Origin: Clostridiales bacterium
GTDB lineage: Bacteria > Bacillota > Clostridia > Lachnospirales > WRAX01
Assembly (NCBI GenBank): GCA_031277155.1
Contig: JAITMW010000093.1
Location: forward strand, 1-5,490
Direction of reading: 5' to 3'
Length of the DNA: 5,490 nt
Shown here: positions 1 through 5,490 of the stretch, in pieces
How the letters are laid out: each line of letters starts with the position of its first letter
Numbering within the stretch: position 1 is the first letter of the stretch
Program-made: the position numbers and the translations under genes
The notes under the pieces: generated by a model
Databases searched by the model: none
Told to the model about the DNA's origin: nothing
Seen by the model: the letters and a program-made list of their open reading frames with translations, nothing else

Positions 1-36
1 GATGGCCAGCGGCGCGACTGATATCAGTTGACTCAT
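1..36 (-). CDS. 5' end of a divergent gene, product unknown (partial)
   Basis: Only the first 12 codons are present, reading MSQLISVAPLAI from an ATG at 36-34, and the gene leaves the window at its left edge. The start is supported by a Shine-Dalgarno-like AGGGTGG on the minus strand (47-41), four bases upstream of the ATG, and by the absence of any other gene in the 93 bp before pepP. The visible residues are mostly hydrophobic, which would suit the start of a membrane protein, but 12 residues cannot identify a family. I see no convincing promoter for it on the minus strand. It is transcribed away from the pepP operon, so the two share an upstream region. It could also be a chance open stretch, though the ribosome binding site makes a real start more likely. 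Confidence 0.5.
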   Translation of the reverse strand, partial: MSQLISVAPLAI

Positions 37-74
37 GATACCACCCTACCATATTTTTGCACAAAAATCAAGCA

Positions 75-103
75 TTGAAATGGGCGGACGATTGAGTTAT
101 AAT
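75..103 (+). promoter_or_regulatory. Sigma-A type promoter of the pepP-DUF2161-ispG-polC operon
   Basis: A TTGAAA -35 box (75-80) is followed by exactly 17 bp and a perfect TATAAT -10 box (98-103). Transcription would start near 109-111, giving a leader of only about 20 nt that carries the ribosome binding site AGGAG (118-122), seven bases before the pepP ATG at 130. Eleven of twelve hexamer bases match the consensus and the spacer is optimal, so a strong housekeeping promoter is inferred. The leader is too short for a riboswitch or attenuator. It is the only good promoter I found in the window and probably drives all four rightward genes. Confidence 0.85.
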
Positions 104-129
104 GAAATAAAAACTTTAGGAGTGACGCA

Positions 130-1392
130 ATGAGCAAAAAAGAATATTATACGCAAAATCGCGAAAAGATTGCCGCAAAGCTGGAAAATGGCAGTATGTT
201 GATTATTTTTAGCGGCGTGGCCCCTGTAAAACGCGGCGACGAATTTTATCCCTATGCGCCCCAGCGCAATTTCCTTTATTCTACGGGTATTGAAAGGCCC
301 AATCTGGCCTATATCCAAAAAAAGGATGACGAGGGCAAGACAAAGGAAACCTTGTATTTAGAGCGTTTTGACGAGCTTGTGGCAAAATGGGACGGGGCTG
401 CGCTGGATGCGGATGCCGCCAAGGAAATATCCGGCATCGAAAATTATGCCTACATAGACGAGCTTTACGGCCATGTGGCGGCGGCCTTTGTGGGCCGTAT
501 GGAAAAGATACGCACAGTTTATCTGGATTTGGAAAATCGCAGCCTTACGGCGCCAAACACGCCGGAATTGGACTTTGCTAAACTATTGCGCGAAAAATTT
601 CCTGATGTGACAGTCAAAAATGCCCATCCGATTTTTGCGTCCGCGCGCCTGATAAAGTCTCCCGAGGAAATCGAGCATCTCCAAAAGGCCGCCGACATCA
701 CGGGACAAGCCTTTTTGGCCATGTTGCGTAACACGCGCCCCGGCATGATGGAATATGAGCTGGAGGCCCACCTGGACTATACCTACAAGAAAAATGGCTG
801 CCGCGACAGGGCCTTTCGCAGCATTGTGGCCGCCGGCAAAAACGCCTGCGTGCTGCATTATGGCGACAACGACAGCCCAATTGCCGATGGGGACTTGATA
901 TTGACAGATTTTGGCGCCCAGTGGAAGTGGTATAGCGCGGATATTTCGCGGACCTTTCCGGCCAACGGCAAATTTTCGCCCCGCCAAAAAGAGCTTTATA
1001 ACATCGTCCTTGGCGGCATGAAGCTGGTTATGGGCATGATAAAGCCCGGCGTGGTGTTTAAGCAACTGCAAGAATCATTGAAAGAATATTATGTAAAACG
1101 CCTGACGGAAATCGGCCTGATTAAAGACAAGGAAGAGCTTGGCAAATACTATTATCACGGCGTTTCGCATATGCTGGGCCTGGAGACCCACGACGTGGGC
1201 AATGACAAGGACCTGGTGCTGGCGGAAGGCATGGTCTTTACGGTGGAGCCCGGGCTGTATGTGGCCGAAGAGGGCATTGGCGTGCGCATTGAGGACGATG
1301 TGCTTGTGACGGCAGATGGCTATAGAAATTTAACTGGCAGTATCATCAAGGAAGTTGACGAAATCGAAGAATTTATGGCACAAAATGGATAA
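130..1392 (+). CDS. pepP: Xaa-Pro aminopeptidase (aminopeptidase P, M24B family)
   Basis: This is a cytosolic dinuclear-metal peptidase of 420 residues that should remove an N-terminal residue from peptides with proline in second position. An aminopeptidase P N-terminal domain (about 4-135, with the typical RGDEFYPYAPQRNFLYSTG-like stretch at 35-53) precedes a C-terminal pita-bread catalytic domain (about 180-405). All five expected metal ligands are visible: D260 (LTDFG), D271 (SADISRTFP), H347 (HGVSHMLGL), E373 (TVEPGLY) and E388 (GVRIEDD). The accessory histidines H243 and H354 (THDVG) are also present. Length is close to the roughly 440 residues of E. coli PepP. The ATG at 130 has a well-spaced AGGAG (118-122) and no signal peptide follows. 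It is the first gene of the operon, and its last 8 bases overlap the next start. Family assignment is firm; the exact substrate, and whether it acts on prolidase-type dipeptides, is not decided by sequence. Confidence 0.93.
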   Translation: MSKKEYYTQNREKIAAKLENGSMLIIFSGVAPVKRGDEFYPYAPQRNFLYSTGIERPNLAYIQKKDDEGKTKETLYLERFDELVAKWDGAALDADAAKEISGIENYAYIDELYGHVAAAFVGRMEKIRTVYLDLENRSLTAPNTPELDFAKLLREKFPDVTVKNAHPIFASARLIKSPEEIEHLQKAADITGQAFLAMLRNTRPGMMEYELEAHLDYTYKKNGCRDRAFRSIVAAGKNACVLHYGDNDSPIADGDLILTDFGAQWKWYSADISRTFPANGKFSPRQKELYNIVLGGMKLVMGMIKPGVVFKQLQESLKEYYVKRLTEIGLIKDKEELGKYYYHGVSHMLGLETHDVGNDKDLVLAEGMVFTVEPGLYVAEEGIGVRIEDDVLVTADGYRNLTGSIIKEVDEIEEFMAQNG

Positions 1393-2110
1393 TTTTAAGG
1401 AAGAGGAGCTTTACAACCCCGTCAAGGGCTTTTTTGAGGGGCGGGGCTATGTGGTGCGCGGCGAGGTGAAGCGCTGCGACATGGCCCTTGTGAAGGGCGA
1501 CGATCTGGCGATTGTGGAATTAAAAAAGTCCTTTAACATGTCGTTGTTGTATCAGGCGATTGACAGGCAAAAAATAGCGAATATGGTGTATATTGCCATT
1601 CCGCGTAAGGTCTTTATGGCGCGCCGCGGCCATATTTTGTATATTTTGGAAAAAATGGGCATCGGACTGATTACAATCGCGATGGACAGCCCCGCGCGGC
1701 TTGTGGAAGCCCATCTGCTGCCCAATATGGCCCAAGGCCGCAATAATAGGCGCACGAAGCAGCTTCTGGCGGAATTTAACGGCAGGTCTTTTGATGCCAA
1801 TTTGGGCGGCGGCGCCGGGCGAAAGCTGATGACGGCCCATAGAGAGCGGAATTTGCATATTGCCTGCGCTTTGGAGCGGGTCGGAGAGGCGAGGCCTGTC
1901 GATTTGGCAGAAAAATACAATTGTGTTGAATATGCGCAACGGCTACTGGCAGTAAACATATATGGCTGGTACGAAAGAGTTGAACGGGGAGTTTATTCTC
2001 TGTCACAAATTGGCATGGATGCCCTTTCCGACCCCCAGTATGCCGAAATTGTCGCCTATTACAGAAAGGTGGTTGAGGATTGTATAACCGCAGAAAATCA
2101 AGGGTCATAA
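1385..2110 (+). CDS. DUF2161 family protein, putative PD-(D/E)XK phosphodiesterase
   Basis: The 241-residue product matches my recollection of the DUF2161 (COG5482) pattern; its biological role is unknown. The N-terminal half looks like a restriction-endonuclease-type core: E7/E8 in the first helix, D32 (RCDMAL), then E45-x-K47 (VELKKS) on the next strand, followed by Q57 and R61 (QAIDR) as in many such nucleases. The middle carries the family's RR..LLAEF..R..D.N.GG pattern (122-143). The C-terminal part (about 150-215) resembles a winged helix, with NIYGWYERVERGVYSLSQIG at 191-210. The first in-frame ATG is at 1385, 8 bases inside pepP; a TTG at 1355 sits directly against a GGAAG and would add 10 unrelated residues, so it is less likely. 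No good ribosome binding site lies at normal spacing, which points to coupling with pepP termination. Its 3' end overlaps ispG by 31 nt. Nuclease activity is inferred from motif residues only. Confidence 0.85.
   Translation: MDNFKEEELYNPVKGFFEGRGYVVRGEVKRCDMALVKGDDLAIVELKKSFNMSLLYQAIDRQKIANMVYIAIPRKVFMARRGHILYILEKMGIGLITIAMDSPARLVEAHLLPNMAQGRNNRRTKQLLAEFNGRSFDANLGGGAGRKLMTAHRERNLHIACALERVGEARPVDLAEKYNCVEYAQRLLAVNIYGWYERVERGVYSLSQIGMDALSDPQYAEIVAYYRKVVEDCITAENQGS
2065..2072 (+). promoter_or_regulatory. Ribosome binding site that sets the ispG start
   Basis: AAAGGTGG at 2065-2072 lies inside the DUF2161 coding sequence, seven bases before a TTG at 2080, and is close to the full Shine-Dalgarno sequence. 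The ispG frame has a TGA at 2074-2076, so the start cannot be further upstream. The next candidate, a GTG at 2122, would remove conserved residues. The site therefore supports TTG as the initiator. Confidence 0.75.
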
Positions 2111-3153
2111 GGGTTGGCGGCGTGGCAATCGGCGGCGAAAATCCGATAAGCATACAATCCATGACGAATACGCCAACAGCCGACATTGCGGCCACTTTGG
2201 CCCAGGTCCAGGCATTGGCGGCGGCGGGCTGTGAAATTGTGCGCCTGGCGGTGAACAATCCCGCGGCGGCGGCGGCTTTCGCGGAAATTCGCCGCCGGGT
2301 GACGGACATGCCCCTTGTGGCCGACATCCATTTTGACCATCGGCTGGCCATTGCGGCCATTGAGGGCGGCGCCGACAAAATCCGTATAAATCCCGGAAAT
2401 ATTGGGGATACGGCGAAGGTGGCGGCCGTGGTGTCGGCGGCCAAGTCGCGGGGCATACCCATCAGGATTGGCGTAAATTCAGGCTCTTTGGAGGCTGACC
2501 TGATTGACAAATATGGTGGCGTGACGGCTGAGGGCCTCGCGGAATCGGCTTTGCGCAATACTCGCGTGCTTGAGGGCCTAAATTTTGACAATATCGTGGT
2601 CTCCATCAAGGCCAGCAATATCCCCATGACTTTGGCGGCCCACGAGATTTTGGCGCCGCAGGTGGATTATCCCCTGCATGTGGGCATCACAGAGGCCGGG
2701 ACGCTGTATGCCGGGACGATAAAGTCAACCGCGGGGCTTGCGGCTTTGCTGACCCGCGGATTTGGTGATACTGTGCGTATCTCTTTGACTGCCGACCCCG
2801 TGGAGGAAGTAGCCGCCGCAAAAGAGCTGCTGAAAGCCTTGCGATTGCGGCAATTCGGCCCCGAAGTTATCTCCTGCCCCACATGCGGCCGTACAGAAGT
2901 TGACCTAATCCCCCTTGCCAACGAGGTTTCGCGGCGCATTTCCCATATCACAGCACCCATGTCAATCGCCATCATGGGATGCGCCGTAAATGGCCCCGGA
3001 GAGGCGAAAGAGTGCGATATTGGGCTGGCCTGCGCCAAAGGTTTTGGCCTGCTGTTCGCAAATGGCAAAGTGTTACGTAAAGTATCAGAAAACGAAATGA
3101 TGTCGGCGCTGATTGCCGAAATCGAGATTCTGGCAAAGGAAAAAATTGTATGA
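2080..3153 (+). CDS. ispG: 4-hydroxy-3-methylbut-2-enyl diphosphate synthase IspG (GcpE), MEP pathway
   Basis: IspG converts 2-C-methyl-D-erythritol 2,4-cyclodiphosphate to HMBPP, the penultimate MEP-pathway step, with a [4Fe-4S] cluster and an external electron donor. The 357-residue protein has the bacterial two-domain form: a TIM barrel (about 10-255) starting with RVGGVAIGG..PISIQSMTN (11-30), including VADIHFDH (80-87) and KIRINPGNIG (100-109), then the cluster domain. Cluster ligands are visible as C266 and C269 (SCPTCGRTE), C301 and E308 (MGCAVNGPGE), matching the C-C-C-E set known for E. coli IspG. Length is typical. Translation probably begins at a TTG (2080) preceded by AAAGGTGG; an in-frame TGA at 2074 rules out an earlier start. 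The gene overlaps DUF2161 by 31 nt and its stop overlaps the polC start as ATGA. An ispG-polC pair fits Clostridia-type gene order. No defects are seen. Its presence implies that the host makes isoprenoids by the MEP route. Confidence 0.97.
   Translation: MYNRRKSRVIRVGGVAIGGENPISIQSMTNTPTADIAATLAQVQALAAAGCEIVRLAVNNPAAAAAFAEIRRRVTDMPLVADIHFDHRLAIAAIEGGADKIRINPGNIGDTAKVAAVVSAAKSRGIPIRIGVNSGSLEADLIDKYGGVTAEGLAESALRNTRVLEGLNFDNIVVSIKASNIPMTLAAHEILAPQVDYPLHVGITEAGTLYAGTIKSTAGLAALLTRGFGDTVRISLTADPVEEVAAAKELLKALRLRQFGPEVISCPTCGRTEVDLIPLANEVSRRISHITAPMSIAIMGCAVNGPGEAKECDIGLACAKGFGLLFANGKVLRKVSENEMMSALIAEIEILAKEKIV
3135..3140 (+). promoter_or_regulatory. Ribosome binding site for polC
   Basis: AAAGGA at 3135-3140, within the last codons of ispG, is nine bases upstream of the ATG at 3150. 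That ATG overlaps the ispG TGA (ATGA, 3150-3153). A second ATG at 3154 reads only six codons before a stop, so 3150 is the start consistent with the long polC frame. Confidence 0.75.
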
Positions 3154-5490
3154 ATGTGCAGGACAGGTCCATAAATGAAGTTTTCAGGAATTTGCGGCTT
3201 CCCGACCATATGCCGGAGGCGCTGCTAAATGCTGTGGTTGCCGGCGTCAAGCTAATCAGTCACAAAAAGCGGCTGGAAGTTCGCATAATACCGCAAACAG
3301 CTGTCAAAGTCGTTGATATTGCCGCTTTGGAGCATGAATTGCTGACAGCCATGGATATGATAGAAGAAATTGACATTATTGACATATACAGGCAGGATAG
3401 TCCCGGGGATTACCTCGCGCAATTTTGGCCGAACATGCTGTATAGGCTGCATAAGGCCAATTCTGTTGCGGCCGAAATCATCGCCCAGTCCCCTTGGCAT
3501 CTTAATACGGACGAAGATATCCTGCATATTGACATGCCGAGCAACATGGATGCCATTTTCAGGAAATTGGGCGCAGCCTCAACAATCGAAAGCATACTTT
3601 CAGAATCATTGCAACTAAATGTTAAGGTATGTTTTGAATGTACGTCAGTCAAAAAGACCCCAAGGCCGGCAGAGGCCATGCCCAAACCACTGCCGCCGGT
3701 GGCCAAGGCTGCCGAGAAGGCTCCGGCGAAGAGGAAATCCAGAATTCCAAAAGTTTCCAAGGAAATACATCCTTTGGACGCAAACTTCTACGAAGACGAG
3801 GCCGTGGTGGTGGCGGGCCGCATCTTCAAGCTGGAGACCCGCGAAGTTAAGAGCAAGAAGCTGTTGCATATCTTTGACATCACGGACGGCAATTCGTCCA
3901 TCACCATCAAATATTTTCTGGCGAAGGAGAGGCTGTCGGATTTTGCGGATTTGCTGGCCGTTGGCGCTGGGATTGAGGTGTCAGGAAGTGTTCAATTTGA
4001 CAAATATAGCAACGAATTGAATATTATGGCAAATCGCATTGGCCCTGCGGAAATCGCCGAGGCACACCGAATGGACAAGGCCCCCGAAAAGCGTGTAGAA
4101 TTGCACCTTCACAGCAATATGTCAGCTGTGGACGGCATCAACCCGGCCGGGGATTTTATCGCCCGCGCGGCCGCCTGGGGCCATGACGCGGTGGCCATCA
4201 CCGACCATGGCGTGGTGCAGGCCTTCCCGGATGCCATGGCGGCGGCAAAAGAGGCCGGAATTAAGGTGATTTACGGCATCGAGGCCTATCTGGTAGACGA
4301 CCTGGCCGTTTCCATCGTCACGCGCCCGGCCGATGCGCGCCTGGCCGATGATTTCGTGGTTTTCGACATCGAAACCACGGGCTTTAACCGCGAAAGCTGC
4401 TCTATCATTGAGATTGGCGCGGTAAGGATGCAAAATGGCGAAATTACGGCACGCTTCCACAGTTTTGTAGACCCGGGCGAAAAGCTGCCTGCCAAGATTG
4501 TGGAGCTGACCCATATCACGGACGAAATGCTGGCGGGCCAGCCCGCAATAGACGCTGTTTTGCCCGAATTTCTTGACTTTGTGGGGGACGCCGCCCTGGT
4601 GGCCCACAATGCCGAATTTGACATGGGCTTTTTAGAGCATCACAGCGGCGTGTTGGGCCATGAGGTTAAAAACCCATATTTATGCACTTTACAGCTGTCC
4701 CGCGCGCTGTTTCCAACATTGCCGCGTCACGGCCTGGCCGCCATGGCCAAGCATCACGGCGTTTCGCTGGAAAATCATCATCGCGCCTGTGACGACGCGG
4801 CGGCGCTGGCCAAAATATTTTTACAACAAATGGAAATTTTGCGGTCACAGCAAATTGTGACCCTTAACCACATAAATTTGCGCTATTCTAAGAGCATTGA
4901 CATAAAGCGTCTGCGGACCCAACATGCCGTCATTTTGGTAAAAAATGCCACGGGACTGCGCAATCTTTATGAGCTTGTGTCGAAATCTCATACGGCCTAT
5001 TTTTACAAGCAGCCCAGAATTCCCAAAAGCGAGTTTTTGCGGCATCGCAATGGCCTTATAGTCGGCACGGCCTGCGAGGGGGGCGAATTTTACACCGCTG
5101 TGCGCGAAAGCAAGGCCGCCGAGCATATAGAGACCCTTGCCAAATTTTACGACTATTTTGAGATACAGCCGGTTGCAAACAACATGCATTTGGTGCGCAA
5201 GGGCGATGTTGACAGCGCGGAGGGCCTGCGCGAAATTAACAGGAAAATTGTGGAATTGGGCGAGCGCTTCGGCAAGCCCGTTGTGGCCACAGGCGACGCC
5301 CATTATCTGGACCCCGGCCAGGAGGTCTTTCGCAGCATCATCATGGCGGGCAACGGCTTTAAGGATGCGGACAATCAGCCCGCCCTGCATTTTATGACGA
5401 CCGGCGAGATGTTGTCAGAATTTTCCTATTTGGGTGAAGCCAAAGCGCACGAGGTTGTTGTGCGCAACAGCCGCGCAATTGCGGCTATGG
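3150..5490 (+). CDS. polC: DNA polymerase III alpha subunit, Gram-positive type PolC (3' partial)
   Basis: An uninterrupted frame of 780 codons runs from the ATG at 3150 off the right edge. PolC is the replicative polymerase of Bacillota and carries its own proofreading exonuclease; whole proteins are about 1,400-1,450 residues, so roughly the N-terminal half is here and the palm, fingers and tau/clamp-binding parts are missing. In order: a variable N-terminal domain (1-165); an Ala/Pro/Lys-rich linker (about 168-205); an OB-fold domain (about 215-300, GRIFKLETREVKSKKLLHIFDITD); PHP domain part 1 (315-400) with H319, H321, D328, H353 (AITDHG) and E378 (YGIEAY); a DnaQ-type exonuclease inserted at about 402-562, with D406 and E408 (FDIETTG), D491 (HNAEFD), H544 and D549 (HRACDDA); then PHP part 2 with H592, D716 and H718 (GDAHYL). 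All catalytic exonuclease residues are intact, so proofreading should be active. The start overlaps the ispG stop by 4 nt, which suggests coupled translation. Confidence 0.97.
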   Translation, partial: MNVQDRSINEVFRNLRLPDHMPEALLNAVVAGVKLISHKKRLEVRIIPQTAVKVVDIAALEHELLTAMDMIEEIDIIDIYRQDSPGDYLAQFWPNMLYRLHKANSVAAEIIAQSPWHLNTDEDILHIDMPSNMDAIFRKLGAASTIESILSESLQLNVKVCFECTSVKKTPRPAEAMPKPLPPVAKAAEKAPAKRKSRIPKVSKEIHPLDANFYEDEAVVVAGRIFKLETREVKSKKLLHIFDITDGNSSITIKYFLAKERLSDFADLLAVGAGIEVSGSVQFDKYSNELNIMANRIGPAEIAEAHRMDKAPEKRVELHLHSNMSAVDGINPAGDFIARAAAWGHDAVAITDHGVVQAFPDAMAAAKEAGIKVIYGIEAYLVDDLAVSIVTRPADARLADDFVVFDIETTGFNRESCSIIEIGAVRMQNGEITARFHSFVDPGEKLPAKIVELTHITDEMLAGQPAIDAVLPEFLDFVGDAALVAHNAEFDMGFLEHHSGVLGHEVKNPYLCTLQLSRALFPTLPRHGLAAMAKHHGVSLENHHRACDDAAALAKIFLQQMEILRSQQIVTLNHINLRYSKSIDIKRLRTQHAVILVKNATGLRNLYELVSKSHTAYFYKQPRIPKSEFLRHRNGLIVGTACEGGEFYTAVRESKAAEHIETLAKFYDYFEIQPVANNMHLVRKGDVDSAEGLREINRKIVELGERFGKPVVATGDAHYLDPGQEVFRSIIMAGNGFKDADNQPALHFMTTGEMLSEFSYLGEAKAHEVVVRNSRAIAAM

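Noticed and set aside
104..129. Leader RNA regulation (riboswitch or attenuator) before pepP.
   Set aside because: The promoter position leaves only about 20 nt of leader, too short for any known riboswitch, and no hairpin is visible.
1355..1384. TTG at 1355 as the start of the DUF2161 gene.
   Set aside because: Its Shine-Dalgarno-like GGAAG ends directly against the codon with no spacing, and the 10 added residues do not resemble the family N-terminus, so the ATG at 1385 is preferred.
2262..2280. GCG/CGG triplet run as a simple repeat.
   Set aside because: It encodes a short alanine run (residues 62-66) in a helix of IspG where alanines are common; it is too short to count as a repeat feature.
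1776..2627. A 283-codon open frame on the minus strand opposite DUF2161 and ispG.
   Set aside because: It lies opposite two well-supported genes, has no recognisable domain, and its composition is what codon-biased antisense of Ala/Gly-rich genes gives. Other long minus-strand frames (583-1071, 2667-3209, 4122-4607, 4845-5390) are rejected for the same reason.
3370..3398. Tandem TTGACA motifs (3370-3375 and 3379-3384) as a promoter for polC.
   Set aside because: They lie inside polC, encode EIDIIDI, and no acceptable -10 box lies 16-18 bp downstream (CAGGAT and CCCGGG are poor).
3310..3650. CXXC in the PolC N-terminus (C161, C164) as a zinc-binding site.
   Set aside because: Only one cysteine pair is present, with no second pair nearby to complete a zinc site.
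3370..4020. Two consecutive plus-strand open frames (3370-3618 and 3619-4020) that might suggest small genes or a frameshift before polC.
   Set aside because: They are in a different frame from polC, and the polC frame is open without interruption from 3150 through this region to the end, so they are out-of-frame shadows.
4355..4379. Inverted repeat CGTGGTTT / AAACCACG with a 9-nt loop.
   Set aside because: It coincides with the conserved Exo I coding stretch (VVFDIETTG) of PolC, has no U tract, and is best explained by codon content rather than a terminator or regulatory hairpin.

Overview
The window is ordinary chromosomal housekeeping DNA, most likely from a member of the Bacillota (Firmicutes). 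The main evidence is the 3' gene, a Gram-positive-type replicative polymerase (PolC) with an exonuclease inserted in its PHP domain, and its direct linkage to ispG, an arrangement familiar from Clostridia and relatives. Base composition looks close to 50% GC, so a low-GC Bacillus/Staphylococcus type is unlikely. A Clostridia- or Negativicutes-like anaerobe is my best guess, but the sequence alone does not fix the genus.

Layout. At the left edge (1-36, minus strand) are the first 12 codons of a divergent gene that leaves the window. A 93-bp divergent intergenic region (37-129) follows and holds a near-consensus sigma-A promoter pointing right. From 130 to the end all coding is on the plus strand, in four genes with no gaps: an M24 aminopeptidase P (130-1392), a DUF2161 family protein with a PD-(D/E)XK nuclease-like core (1385-2110), ispG of the MEP isoprenoid pathway (2080-3153), and the first 780 codons of polC (3150-5490, running off the right edge). 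Neighbouring genes overlap by 8, 31 and 4 nt. This implies one transcript and probably translational coupling. I saw no terminator or convincing internal promoter.

Function. IspG supplies HMBPP for isoprenoid (undecaprenyl, quinone) synthesis and PolC replicates the chromosome. The peptidase and the DUF2161 protein have no obvious mechanistic link to either, and pairing in this operon may only reflect shared growth-linked expression. All catalytic residues I could check in the peptidase, IspG and the PolC exonuclease are present, with no frameshift or truncation.

I found no mobile element, RNA gene, CRISPR array or recognisable new system. The least explained item is the DUF2161 protein, a conserved nuclease-like fold of unknown role, fixed by overlaps inside an essential-gene operon.
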